Below are positions 10,978-21,595 of a stretch of 64,000 nucleotides of DNA, one piece after another. The position numbers and the translations under genes were made by a program. Position 1 is the stretch's first letter; each line of letters opens with the position of its first letter. Origin of the DNA: Chlorocebus sabaeus (taxonomy: Eukaryota; Chordata; Mammalia; Primates; Cercopithecidae); the NCBI RefSeq assembly GCF_047675955.1, contig NC_132917.1, positions 11,855,887 to 11,919,886 on the forward strand, read 5' to 3'. The notes beneath the pieces were generated by a model. That model did no database searches and had not been told where the DNA came from. It was given only the letters and a program-made list of their open reading frames with translations.

Positions 10978-12041
10978 TTCTTTGGTTTATTGTGTTTTTT
11001 ATTTCTAAAATTTCCACTTGGTTCTTCTTTGTATCTTTTTATACCTTTGCTGAGGCTTTCTGTGTTTCCATTGGTTTCAAGAATATTTGTGATTGCTTGC
11101 TGGTACATTTTTGTAATTGCTTCTTTACTATCTTTTCAGATCATTCCAATATTTGTGTGATTTTGGCATTGGCTTCTGTTAATTATCTTTTCCGATGTGA
11201 GTTGAGATTTTTCTAGTTTTTGGTATATTGAGTCATTCCAATTGTAGCCTGGACATTTCTAATTTTATGTAATTAGATCCTGGGTCCTGTTAGATTCTTG
11301 TGGAACACCTTGGTATTTTTGTTTTTGCAGGCCATCAACCTGCTTATGGTTAGTCTATAAGTTTCAGTCCACACGCTATGATGGTGGTTCCAATGTCAGT
11401 TCGTCTTTCAATGTCAGTTCGATTTTCAAGCCATTTGCCATGGTGTTTTGGTCTGTCCCATATGTGTGCAGCACAGTGATCTCTCTGGGATCTGGGTGAT
11501 GTCTCTTTGTTAGTTCAGTTCTCCAGTTTTTTTTCTTTGTACATTGTTTAGGAACAGATCCACCTATATGCGGCTCAGGAATGAGGTAAAGAGTTAAGAA
11601 ACAACGTATGGGGTTGCTTTCCCAAGTTCCTGTCTCTCTGCTATTTCCCTGATACTTTATGGTTCTCTGGGCCTCCTGTTTTGCATTCTCTGGGTAGAAA
11701 GTTTGCATTTTAGTTTTCTGTTCTGTTCTGTTCTGTTGTATATTCTCCAACTGTGCCACATTCAGGAGCAAATGATGAGAAAACCTAGAGAGAGGGGAAG
11801 AAAGCAGTGGGGGTTGGCTTTACCTTTTTTGGAACCATAGCTTGACTGAGGGAGAGGAAGCTTTTCCTCCTTCAGAGTCTTGATTCCTGTGGGATTCTGT
11901 TACTATCACGGTCTCTACAGCCATGGGATTGCTTGGGGGTTAAAGCAAGAGAAAATGAGGAAAAAAAAGAGAGAGAAAAAAAACTTTAGGAATTTCATCA
12001 CTCTTATGGAGCCTTAGGAGCTCCTGTCGTCCTTATGACCT

Positions 12042-12151
12042 CCCCTTTAATTCCTCCAAAGGCTCTCCAAAGAGCACAAATGGCAACTCCGTAGGGAGCA
12101 ACACACATACAAGCAAACATATATTTCCTATCAAAAGTTCATTTCGTTGCT
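12042..12151 (-). repeat. Inverted-repeat arm A
   Basis: The reverse complement of these 110 bases closely matches 13802-13941 (shared cores 'agcaacgaaatgaacttt', 'gctccctacggagttgcca', 'gaattaaagggg'). This arm lies in the presumed 5' part of the old L1. Confidence 0.85.
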
Positions 12152-12470
12152 CCTCAAGCCAGAACTAGAAGGCTTTTCCTGCATTTCTCTTTTAGGTGCT
12201 CTGTTGCCCGCTTCTGGGTTTCTGATCCATTTTCAGGCCAGGGGATACTAGAGGGGAGTATAGTCACCTAACCTCCAGCTCAGTGGTCCTTTGAATTCTG
12301 ATCATCTTCCCCATTCTGCCTGCTACTCTTACTTTTAGAATCCTCACATAGATGCTCCCCGAGTTCTGTCCAGGCTTTTATAGCTGTATTCAGTGGGAGA
12401 GGCAGGGTGATGTGAACTTATTCAACCTTACTCAGAACTGGGACAGAAAAACTTATTAGGAACTGAGCTA

Positions 12471-12821
12471 AAAGTTAAAATCATTGAGTTTTAAAATCGT
12501 TTGCAATGCCAAACTCCTGTGGCTGCAGCATCAGTGAAGATGTGGCCCTTTCCCTCCACTGACTCAGCCTGATGGTGGTGGAGGTAGTGGTGCAGGAGGT
12601 GATGAGAGCCATGGACAGTTGGAACTCACTGAGAGTTATGTGCTGTGGTGTATATGGGCACAGGCTATCTGTGGGCATGAGGAGCACAGAAGGGCACCAC
12701 ACCACACAGGCAAAGAAGAGAGGCAGGTCCAGGGAGGCCAACATACAGATTAGCTGAGTCTTGAAGAACAAGTAGGGGTTGAGTAAAGAAAACTAAAAGT
12801 TTTCTTAAAACTTTTAAGTAC
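12471..12821. other. Unassigned DNA with an L2-like piece
   Basis: 12730-12782 ('tagctgagtcttgaagaac') resembles the L2 body read on the minus strand. The rest is unassigned. A 96-codon minus-strand frame (12481-12771) has no recognisable domain and overlaps other frames of similar length, so I treat it as chance. Confidence 0.35.
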
Positions 12822-12879
12822 ATTACTTTTACATTAAAAAGTAATGGCAAAAAACACAATGACTTTTGTACTAACCTAA
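12822..12879 (-). mobile_element. MADE1-like mariner MITE fragment
   Basis: The text 'attacttttacattaaaaag' followed by 'taatggcaaaaaacacaatg' and the end 'gacttttgtactaacctaa' matches one half plus the loop of MADE1, the 80-base mariner palindrome. The opposite terminal repeat is missing or very decayed. The miR-548 family derives from MADE1 hairpins. Confidence 0.75.
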
Positions 12880-13051
12880 TAAAAAGACATTGAAGAGTAG
12901 CTTTATTTCCAGAACCGTGTGCAATTTAGTGTGATAGGGGCCAAGTATGTATATGTAGAAGGGGTGAGAGATGCTATTACAGGGTCCAAGGATATGGACT
13001 GTGTGTGCTATGTGAAGACACCTCAACTTTACATGGACAATCATTGGAAGA

Positions 13052-13425
13052 TGTATTAGTCCGTTCTCACACTGCTATGAAGAAATACCTGAGACTGGGC
13101 AATTTATAAAAGAAAGAGATTTAATGGATTCACAGTTTAACATGGCTGGGGAGGTCTCAGGAAACTTACAATCATGGTGGAAGGCAAAGGAGAAACAGGC
13201 ACCTTCTTTACAGGGTGGCGGGATGGAGTCAGTGCAAGCAGGGGAAATGCCAGATGCTTATCAAATCATCAGATCTCGTGATAACTCACTATCGCAAGAA
13301 CAGAATGGGGGAAACTGCTCCCATGATCCAATTACCTCCATCTGATTCTGCCCTTGACACGTGGGGATTATGGGGATTAAAACTGAAAATGAGATTTTGG
13401 GTGGGGACAGAGCCAAACCGTATCA
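13052..13425 (-). mobile_element. MST-type ERVL-MaLR solo LTR, minus strand
   Basis: On the plus strand it runs from 'tgtattagtccgttctcaca' to 'acagagccaaaccgtatca', which is a complete MST/THE1-class LTR in reverse. Flanking five-base sites gaaga (13047-13051) and gaagg (13426-13430) differ at one position, consistent with a MaLR TSD. No internal region is attached, so it is a solo LTR. LTRs of this class carry a weak promoter and a polyadenylation signal; activity here is unknown. Confidence 0.92.
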
Positions 13426-13430
13426 GAAGG

Positions 13431-13801
13431 TATTAGAATTCTGTGAGCAGGAGATACACAATTTCTCATACTGCGTATGACTTTGGCTGATTTTTGGTAT
13501 CTAGGTCCTAAAGAGTAAATGCCTCCATCTAGGGGGTGGTGGTGGATGTGACAAAAATCTTTTTGAACATTTTCACTCTCCTCAAAGAGTTACTCCTCAT
13601 GTGCATCATCTAGCCGGCCATCTGCGCTCAGGTTGTGCCTTCAGACTCCTCTGTTCCTCACCTCCTCATCTGCCCTTCAGCAGCTTCCAGCATCTTGGCA
13701 AGCACTTCTCTTCCTGTGTCATCTTTCTGCTCTGCATTTCCGATTTTTTATCTGAAAGAAATCCCATTCTTCAAGGTTCTTGTGGGCTAAAGAGTAGGCA
13801 A
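13431..13801. other. Unassigned DNA
   Basis: No recognised repeat. A small GGT cluster lies near 13535-13547. The plus-strand frame 13601-13825 has no domain and reads as chance. Confidence 0.35.
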
Positions 13802-13941
13802 AGCAACGAAATGAACTTTCGATAGGAAATATACGTGGAGGTTGCTTGTACGTGTGCTGCTCCCTACGGAGTTGCCAGTTGATCTGCCCCATGTGCCTTA
13901 TATTTGTGCTCTCTAGAGAGCTTTTAGAGGAATTAAAGGGG
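13802..13941 (+). repeat. Inverted-repeat arm B
   Basis: Matches the reverse complement of 12042-12151 with about ten substitutions by eye, plus two insertions here: about five bases near 13835 and about 27 bases near 13878-13904. The outer flanks of the two arms do not match. Confidence 0.85.
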
Positions 13942-14560
13942 AAGTAGGAAGAAAGACAGGAGTCATCCTTTGTTCTTCATGATCAAGAAGAAGGACATGC
14001 ATATATTTTATCATCAGTTCTAATTCTCCCCTTTTGTGACTCACAGAACACATGTGATCCTTCTTCCACATGATGGGCCCTTCGGACATTTTAAAAAAGT
14101 AATTTCACTCCTTATTACATGTTTCTTTACTAAATAAGCACTTTTCCTTTTCAGGGTAATGAGATTATACCAGGATCCATCTCTACGCTTGTAGGCTGTC
14201 TGCTTGTATGCTGAAATTCCCATGACTACAATCTCCAAATTCCCCATATTAAGAGAGAACCACAACCACAAATCAGTCTGCATAAATGCACCGAGAGTCA
14301 CTATGTGTGATGCAGCTGGAGAAGAATTGTAGAAAAGAAATGGTTATGTGCTTCACAGCAACAAACCAAGTCCTTCAGGGTTGACAGTAGAGGGTGAATC
14401 TGTGTGTGTGTTGGGGAGGGGGGTATTGTCAAAGGAGACTCAGGACTGGAGGTCAAGTTGGGCCCTTGGAGTTGATGTCATCAGAGGGAGGATGTGCCTC
14501 TTAGAGCCCCTCACTAATTTTAGCTGCCTTGGCTGCAAGGCTGCCTCAGGGCAGCTGCTT
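13942..14560. other. Unassigned DNA
   Basis: No gene or repeat family recognised. A short TGTG stretch near 14401-14411 is followed by a G-rich patch. Confidence 0.35.
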
Positions 14561-14600
14561 ACTCCTGCTGCACCAGGGGGACTCCTGCTGCCCCAGGGGT
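14561..14600 (+). repeat. 20-base tandem duplication
   Basis: Two adjacent copies, 'actcctgctgcaccaggggg' and 'actcctgctgccccaggggt', differing at two positions. The context is GC-richer than its neighbours. Confidence 0.9.
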
Positions 14601-15364
14601 AGCCACAAACCCTCCCTATTTCATTAGAGCACAGGTGAGGCCTGGGGCAACATCAGGGAATTGCAGAGTGGCTCACACATGAGTGCCAGGCAAACCTGCT
14701 CTCACAGTACTGGGGCTCTGGATCATCCACACAGGTTTTACAGGCAGTTTCTGTCCCCCTGCTTGTCCCTGGAGGATCAGATGTGGCAGGGACTATCATT
14801 GTGACTTACATGGAGAAGCCCCCTAGTGCATCCAACTCCTCACAATAGTGATCCAAAGACAGGACTCAGGTACAGGTAGAAGCTCTGTCCTCTCTGCCCC
14901 TAAGACTCACTTTCTAAGTCTCTGTTTCTTGCTCCATGAACCACCTCTTCTTGAGATGATGCGAGTTTTCTTTCAGTGAATACTTTGTCCTTTTACCCAC
15001 ATAGGTGTAGCTTCCTCATGTGCTCTGAGCAGGTCTAAAACACTAGGGCACAATAGCCCAACCTCCTTACAAGGACTCACAAAGGACTCCTGTGTCCTGT
15101 TCCAGTCATGTGCCTCATCCATGTGCCAATTTGTTGCTGTAGGGTCCAGATACTATGGAGGTCAGCTCTGGTCACATGCCCAGTCTCATGGTTAGGAGAC
15201 AAGATTTATTATTTGAAGGAGAAACCAATAAATGACTGTGATTTGTGTCTTATCTTTCCTTTACCCATTATATTAGCTTCTATCTACTTTAAAGCATTCT
15301 CTGACTTGGAGCATAAGTGCATTCTGACCAATGTACCGAATAATCATTACCAGCATTATTATCA
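14601..15364. other. Unassigned single-copy-like DNA
   Basis: No recognised repeat or domain. The stretch 14640-15060 has a more balanced base composition than the window average. Confidence 0.35.
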
Positions 15365-15445
15365 AAATAGCTCTTAAACACTTGCTATGCTTCAGGTCCT
15401 ACACAAAATCTATGTCACTGATGATTTTCAGCAATCCTGTGATTA
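15365..15445 (-). mobile_element. MIR fragment cut by an Alu
   Basis: 'cacttgctatgcttcaggtc' matches the reversed MIR 3' part. It is cut off by the adjacent Alu. Confidence 0.5.
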
Positions 15446-15447
15446 GC

Positions 15448-15669
15448 TGGGAGGCCAAGGTGGGCGGATCATGAAATCAAGACATTGAGACCATCCTGAC
15501 CAACATGGTGAAACCCCATCTATACTAAAAATACAAAAAAAAAAAAAAAAAAAAAAGTTAGTTGGGCGTGGTGGCACGTGCCTATAGTTCCAGCTACTTG
15601 GGAGGCTGAGGCAGGAGAATTGCTTGAACTCAAAAGGTGGAGGTTGCAGTGAGACTCCATCTCAAAGAA
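15448..15669 (+). mobile_element. Partial Alu, sense, with internal deletion
   Basis: Starts inside the left monomer at 'tgggaggccaaggtgggcgg', has an unusually long A run (15533-15556) in the middle linker, and jumps from 'ggaggttgcagtgag' to 'actccatctca', so the region with the usual 'ccactgcactccagcc' motif is deleted. Confidence 0.9.
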
Positions 15670-15805
15670 TTAAGATACTTTCCTGAAAGCTAAATTGAAA
15701 AACCATCGTCAAGAGATAAGAACAGGGTGATACAAAATCACCTCCAACAGAAAAATATTTTCTGGGTCTAAAAGACTTCTTGAAGTAACTCAGTTGAACG
15801 TGTTA

Positions 15806-15808
<3 letters not shown>

Positions 15809-15836
<28 letters not shown>

Positions 15837-16085
15837 GAGACGGAGTGTTCTGTGGCAGGAACTGGGCTCACTGCAACCTCTGCCTCCCAGGTTCAAGTGA
15901 TTCTCCTGCCTCAGCCTCCTGAGCAGCTGGGATTACAGGCATGAGCCACCATGCCTGGCTAATTTTTGTATTTTTAGTAGAGACAGGGTTTCACCACGTT
16001 GCCCAGGCTGGTTTCAAACTCCTGACCTCAGCTGATTCATCTGCCTTGGCCTCCCAAAGTGCTGGGATTGCAGGTGTGAGCCATG
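15809..16085 (-). mobile_element. AluS-like element, antisense, with TSD
   Basis: A T run (15809-15836), then reversed Alu ending 'gcaggtgtgagcca'. Flanking 'tgttagccttt' at 15801-15811 and 16086-16096 is the TSD. The region near 15846-15868 is rearranged, with part of the usual left sequence missing. Confidence 0.93.
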
Positions 16086-16096
16086 TGTTAGCCTTT

Positions 16097-16515
16097 CTAA
16101 GAAAAGGCATGAGGCCATAGAAAGGACCCAAGGAAGCAGATGAGCTGTGGAGATAAACTTCACCAGTGCTGTGGGAGGACCAAGTTGTCTTGGATGCTTT
16201 GAAAGAGGTGTTTCATTGAATTCTCTTGTTCTGATTCCATATTCAGCAGTAGACCTTCTGATTATAATTTGGCTTCCCACGTGCTTTCAAATGGACAGTG
16301 GAAATGCTGTTGACCTTGAGGCGATATTACAATCTAGTCCTTATTTAAAAAGTTGATATTCTGGCTTTTCATCAGTTTAGTGAGCTTGGGGAATGTGATT
16401 TCACCCTGAGAAACAGATGTTTGGTGGGCCAAAAACAATGCCATTATTGTAAAACAACAACAACAGAAACAAACAAAACCTCTCATACCTAAGCCTTAGA
16501 TTATATTACCTTATT
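16097..16515. other. Unassigned DNA
   Basis: No recognised repeat or coding signal. A CAA-rich stretch lies near 16454-16481. Confidence 0.35.
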
Positions 16516-16800
16516 ATTTTTTTTTTTAGGGAGACAGAGTCCCACTCTGTTGTGCAGTCGTGCAATCTCGGCTCACTGCAACCTCTGCCTCCTGGGTTCA
16601 ACCAATTCTCCTGCCTCAGCCTCCTGAGTAGCTGAGATCACAAGTGCTCACCACCACACCCAGCTAATTTATATATTTTTAGTAGAGACAGGGTTTCACC
16701 ATGTTGGCCAGGCTGGTTTCAAACTCCTGATCTCAGGTGGCCCACCCACCTCGACCTCCCAAAGTGCTGGAATTACAGGCATGAGCCACTGCAACTGGCC
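16516..16800 (-). mobile_element. Alu, antisense
   Basis: Reversed Alu from 'gggagacagagtcccactct' to 'gagccactgcaactggcc'. Flanking 'ttatatta' (16501-16508) and 'atattata' (16801-16808) suggest a degraded TSD. Confidence 0.92.
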
Positions 16801-16990
16801 ATATTATAGTACATTTTTGAAGTGAATATTACTCTATGTTTACTATTCTCACCCTTGGACACAATCATATACTGCTCTGCTTTGTCTGTGACCAACCCTT
16901 TTCCTTACTCTATTAAACTTCTCATTAACATCACTTTTCAGATGGGGAAAAAATGCTTAGGGAAGTTAAATGATTCCTTAAAAAATCACT

Positions 16991-17809
16991 GTGCTAATGG
17001 CAACAAAGGCCAAAATAGACAAATGGGATCTAATTAAACTAAAGAGCTTCTGCACAGCAAAAGAAACTATCATCAGAGTGAACGGACAACCTACAGAACG
17101 GGAGAAAATTTTTGCAATCTACCTATCTGACAAATGGCTAATATCCAGAATCTACAAAGAACTTAAACAAATTTACAAAAAATCAAACAACCCCATCAAA
17201 AAGTGGGCAAAGGATATGAACAAACACTTCTCAAAAGAAGACATTTATGCAGCCAACAGACATATGAAAAACTCTCATCATCACTGGCCATCAGAGAAAT
17301 GCAAATAGAAACCACAATGAGATCTCATACCAGTTAGAATGGCGAGCATTAAAAAGTCAGGAAACAACAGGTGCTGGAGAGGATGTGGAGAAATAGGAAC
17401 ACTTTTACATTGCTGGTGGAACTATAAACTAGTTCAACCATTGTGGAAGACAGTGTGGCAATTCCTCAAGGATCTAGAACTAGAAATACCATTTGACCCA
17501 GCCATCCCATTACTGGGTATATACCCAAAGGATTATAAATCATGCTGCTATAAAGACACATGCACATGTATGTTTATAGCACTATTCACAATAGCAAAGA
17601 GTTGGAAACAACCCAAATGTCCACCAATGATAGACTGGATTAAGAAAATATGGCACATATACACCATGGAATACTATGCAGCCATAAAAAAGGATGAGTT
17701 CATGTCCTTTGTAGGTATGTGGATGAAGATGGAAACCATCATTCTGAGCAAACTATCGCAAGGACAGAAAACCAAACACCGCATGTTCTCACTCATAGGT
17801 GGGAATTGA
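16991..17809 (+). pseudogene. L1PA ORF2 C-terminal remnant
   Basis: The frames 16991-17308 and 17339-17809 translate the end of ORF2p. The second contains 'LHCWWNYKLVQPLWKTVWQF' and ends at the natural ORF2 stop after 'MFSLIGGN'. It includes part of the cysteine-rich C-terminal region. A stop and frame break lie between 17308 and 17339. Truncation removes the endonuclease and reverse-transcriptase domains, so it cannot encode a working enzyme. The first methionine at 16991 lies in the TSD/flank and is not a genuine start. Confidence 0.9.
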
Positions 17810-18018
17810 ACAATGAGAACACTTGGACACAGGGTGGGGAACATCACACACCGGGGCCTGTTGTGGGGTGGGGGGAGGGATAACATTAGGAGAAATAACT
17901 AATGTAAATGACAAGTTAATGGGTGCAGCACACCAACATGGCACATGTATACATATGTAACAAACCTGCACGTTGTACACATGTACCTTAGAACTGAAAG
18001 TATAATAATAATAATAAT
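16996..18018 (+). mobile_element. 5'-truncated L1PA element with a perfect 13-base TSD
   Basis: About 1.02 kb of L1 in sense orientation: the ORF2 C-terminus, the 3' UTR with a G-rich tract (17867-17879), and an A-rich tail made of TAA repeats. The direct repeat 'aaatcactgtgct' flanks it exactly at 16983-16995 and 18019-18031. The 3' UTR wording 'gtaacaaacctgcacgttgt' points to a middle-aged L1PA (roughly PA4-PA7), not to a currently active subfamily. It shares about 1 kb of homology, in the same orientation, with the copy at 3.9-4.97 kb. Confidence 0.95.
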
Positions 18019-18031
18019 AAATCACTGTGCT

Positions 18032-18754
18032 GTAGTGAAGAAGATTTAGAATACAACTCTACCTGACTTCACACCTCATGCAGTTTCTCTGTTACTTTTA
18101 ATTTCTTTCTTGTTCGGTCCCAGTATTTCTCTTACTGTAGCCTTATATTACATTAAATATTCAGTAGTTAGTGTGCTACCTCCAAATGTATTTCCTTACA
18201 AATAAATAACTTCTGTAGAGGAAAGAGCAATTGCCATATTTGTGACAACATGCAAGACTGTGTCACCAGGTATAAGAAGGTAATGCCCAGGGCATGACAA
18301 TGAAAGGCATTTTCAGATGAGTGTGCAAAGTGCAGTGTTTGGAGTATAGTAGACACTGAGTCACTCTTAGTTCTTTTTTTTATGGGGACAGTGGTGTAGG
18401 GAGATAAAGAACCTAAGCCAAGGGTTCTCTGGGGGTGCAAACCACAGGGAAGACTTGCTGCATAAAAGCTGCTTGGAAATCATCCACCTCCCATGAGCTG
18501 TTTCTCCCTTCGAGTGAGAGGGCCAGCCCAGACAGATAAGAAGCAGCAATCTGTAAAAACCATCTGCAAGTGCCGACAGGACTTTGGCAAGGAGGCAGGC
18601 TGGGATCTGTTCCTACTAATCTGTAAATCCACCTTTCAAAATGGATCCCCCAGGAGGCCTGGGAGTGGTTTAGAACATTCTGTGGGTCAATTTCAGGAAT
18701 AAATGAAAGAGTATGTTGAAGGGCAGGAGTATATGTCAGCTGGAACCACTTCAA
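18032..18754. other. Unassigned single-copy-like DNA
   Basis: No recognised repeat. A 113-codon minus-strand frame (18413-18754) has no domain, and shorter frames overlap it on both strands, so I do not call a gene. Confidence 0.35.
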
Positions 18755-19058
18755 GGGACATCCTTTGGGTCTCAGCTCAAATGTTACCTCTTTAAGAAAG
18801 CTTTACTTGACAAGTACCCATCCCTGAATCACATTTACCTGTTTATATATATTATAGATCAGCGATCTGAATGCTATTTAGATGGTCAAATCCCTTCCTA
18901 GCTAGGATATAAGCTTCATTTGGGTAGGGACCTCGCTTGTCTTTTGTTGCTCCACTGCAGTTGCCTAGAAGAGAGTCTGGCACATGGAATGTTCTCCATA
19001 AATATTTATTGGTTGCTGGATTTAATGAAAAAATGAATAAGTAACTGAATGAATGGGC
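18755..19058 (+). mobile_element. L2 3'-end fragment
   Basis: The order 'tctcagctcaaatgttacct', 'aagcttcatttgggtaggga', 'ataaatatttattggttgc', 'gaatgaatg' is the L2 3' end in sense orientation. Confidence 0.75.
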
Positions 19059-19119
19059 AGAGAAGGTGGTGAGGATTAATGAGAAACCATGGTGAGTAGA
19101 AGGAGCCAATATTTGGAAG

Positions 19120-19310
19120 TATACAGGTGGGATCCCAATCTTGATGCTAAGCTAACTGGATGTATATGACCTTAACCATTCTGACTTTCAGTTTCTGGTC
19201 TATAAACTTGTGTTTCATAGAATTATAAGGATTAAATGGCAAAACAATCCAGGTTCACTACCATCTGCAAAGTGACTGGCATAGAGGCTGACATGTAGGT
19301 GCACTAATCA
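19120..19310 (+). mobile_element. MIR fragment
   Basis: A degraded MIR in sense order: 'gaccttaaccattctgac', 'ttataaggattaaatgg', then an 'agtgactggcatagaggc'-type 3' end. Confidence 0.55.
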
Positions 19311-19384
19311 ATATTCGTGTCACTGTCTTCCCTCCAAATACATAAGCTCCCAGAGCTACACATGTACCTCGTGATAGGTAAGAT

Positions 19385-19475
19385 TCAATTCAATATTCAG
19401 TTTTAGTATCAAATGCTAAGCACAGAGGATCTGGAGATAAATTTGAGATTCTGCCCTCAAAATGCTCATAGTGCC
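19385..19475 (-). mobile_element. L2 fragment
   Basis: 'ctaagcacagaggatctgga' and 'gattctgccctcaaaatgct' match the reversed L2 3' region. Confidence 0.5.
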
Positions 19476-20764
19476 ACCTGCTTTTAAACATAAAAATCAA
19501 GTTTGTTCTGAGCAAGGCATATGGGGCAGCATCTCCCTCATTTCTTTTATGATGTTTAAAATGGGTATATAATATTTGTGCATGTTTATGGGGTACATGT
19601 GATATTTTGTGACATGCACAGAATGTGTAATAATCATGTCATGGTATCTAGGGGACCCAAAACCTCCAAAAATTTATGGTTTTTATGTTTTGGGAACATT
19701 TGATTTGAAGTTCTCTCTTCTAGCTGTATACAGTACATCGTTGCTATCCGTAGTCATCCTACTTTGCTATCTAACATTAGAACTTGTTCCTTTTATCGAA
19801 GTATATGTTTGTATCCATTCACCAACCTCTCTTCATCACCACACCCCACATATATTAGCTACTGTGAATAGTACTGTGATAAACATGGGCGTGCAGGTAT
19901 CCTTTTGATATACTGATTTCTTTTCCTTTGGATAAATACTCAGTAATGGGATGGTTAGATTATATAGTTTTTTTATTTGTTTATTTTTCTTTTTGTTCTT
20001 TTTTTTTTAGCTTTTTGACAAATTTCCACACTGTTTTCCACTGTTGTTGTAATAATTTACATCTCCATAAACAGTGTATAAGAGTTCTTTCCCCCCACAT
20101 CCTTGCCAACATCTGTTTTTTTTTTTTTTTTTTTTTTTTCAATAGCCGTTTTAGCTGGGGTGAGATAATATCTCATTGTGGTTCTGATTTGCATTTCCCT
20201 GACAATTAATGATGTTTAGCATTTTTTCATATACCTGTTGGCCATGTGTATGTCATCTTTTGAGAAATGTCTATTTATGTCCTTTGCCCACTTTTCAATG
20301 GGATTATTATTATTGCACTGAGTTATTATTATTACTGCACTGAGTTATTTGAGTTCCTTGAGTATTTTCTAGATATTAGCCCCTTGTGAGATAAATAGTT
20401 TGCAAGTATTTTCTTCCATTCATCAGGTTGTCTCTTCATTCTATTGGTTGTTTTCTTTGCTATGCAAAAGGTTTTTAGATTAAGTCTCTTTTGTCTGTTT
20501 TTGAGGTGTTAAGGTCTTAGCCTTAATACATTTGCCTAGACAAACGTTCTGAAGTGTTTCCCTGATGTAGTAGTTTTATATTTGCAGGTCTTATGTTTAA
20601 GTCTTTAATCTATCTTGAATTTTTGTATTAATATATAGTATGAGATCTACAGTGAACCTAGGGGTCCAGGTTCATGCTTCTGCATTAGAGCTTCATGGAA
20701 ATCTAATTTTCCCAGCACCATTTATAGAAGAGGATGTCCTTTCCCCAATGTATATTCTTGCCAC

Positions 20765-21201
20765 TGTGAAAGGAAAGTAAGTCTTGGGACCCCAAAAAAG
20801 AGAAAAGGCAAGCTGAGAACTGCTTAGGGCAAACCTGCCTTTCCTTCTATTCAAAGTCATCCCTCTTCTCACTGAGATGAATGCATATCCAATTACCTCC
20901 TTTAGAAAGGAGGCAACCATTTGTCTTTTATCTGCCTACGACCTGGAAGCCCCCTCCCCAGTTTGAGTTGTCTTGCCTTTGCTTAGAGTTGTCTTGCCTT
21001 TCTGACTGAACCAGTGGTCATCTTACATACATTGATCGATGTCTCTTATCTCCCTAAAATGTGTAAAACTGAGCTGTCCTCCAACCACCTTGGGCACATC
21101 TCATCAGAACCTCCTGAGGCTGTGTCACAGGCATGTACCCTTAACCTTGACAAAATAATTTTCTAAACCGACTGGGACCTGTCTCAGATATTTGGGGCTC
21201 A
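20765..21201 (+). mobile_element. Solo LTR, ERVK-like (best guess MER9), nested in L1MA
   Basis: A 437-base LTR starting 'tgtgaaaggaaagtaagtc' and ending 'tcagatatttggggctca'. It has a weak TATA-like 'aatgtgtaaaactgag' and a degraded polyadenylation motif in 'gacaaaataattttc'. The six-base flanks tgccac (20759-20764) and tagcac (21202-21207) are imperfect copies of the L1 target, and a six-base duplication favours the ERVK class. A 16-base unit 'gagttgtcttgccttt' is repeated at 20965-20980 and 20986-21001. The family name is a guess from wording. Confidence 0.75.
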
Positions 21202-21337
21202 TAGCACCTTTGTAAAAACTCTGTAAATATGTGGATTTCTTTCTGGGTCCTCTATTCTATTCCACTGGTCTGTGTGTCCCTTTTTATACCAATACCATGC
21301 TGCTTTGATTATTATAGCCTTGTAATACATTTTGAAG

Positions 21338-21595
21338 TCAGGTAATATGATGCCTCCAGCTTTGTTCTTTCTGCTCAGGATTGCTTTGACTATTCAGCTT
21401 CTTTTTCAGTTCTATACATGTTTTAGGATTTTTTTTTTGTATTTTTGTGAAAATTGACACTGGTATTTCAATAGGGATTGCATTGAATATGTAAATTGCC
21501 TTGAGTAGTATGGTCATTTTAATGATGTCAAGTCTCCCAATCCATGAGCATGTGATGTGTTTCCATTTCTTTGCGTCATCTACAATTTCTTTCAT
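21338..21595 (-). pseudogene. L1 ORF2 fragment (post-RT region) in L1MA
   Basis: The minus-strand frame reads 'KKWKHITCSWIGRLDIIKMT' and then '...IFNAIPIEIPVSIFTKIQKK', the ORF2p region after the reverse-transcriptase core. It is short and bounded by stops. It belongs to the decayed L1MA ORF2. Confidence 0.8.

Larger units (their letters stand above)
7755..12470 (-). mobile_element. Old L1 (L1M-type) on the minus strand, interrupted
   Basis: On the plus strand the text reads as reversed L1: the ORF2 reverse-transcriptase region at about 7755-9830 (for example 'ttccaaaccatgaacacagg', 'ttgaacagtagtgaggatgg'), then the upstream ORF1/5' region at about 9880-12470 (for example 'ttttcctggacatagaatat', 'ttccttctggtttccatggt'). 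The jump near 9830 suggests that the 5' half of ORF2 is deleted. No long frames survive. It is interrupted by a hAT-like element, two Alus and a polypyrimidine tract. Its left end and TSD are not readable. The assignment of 11800-12470 to the L1 5' region is weaker. Confidence 0.8.
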
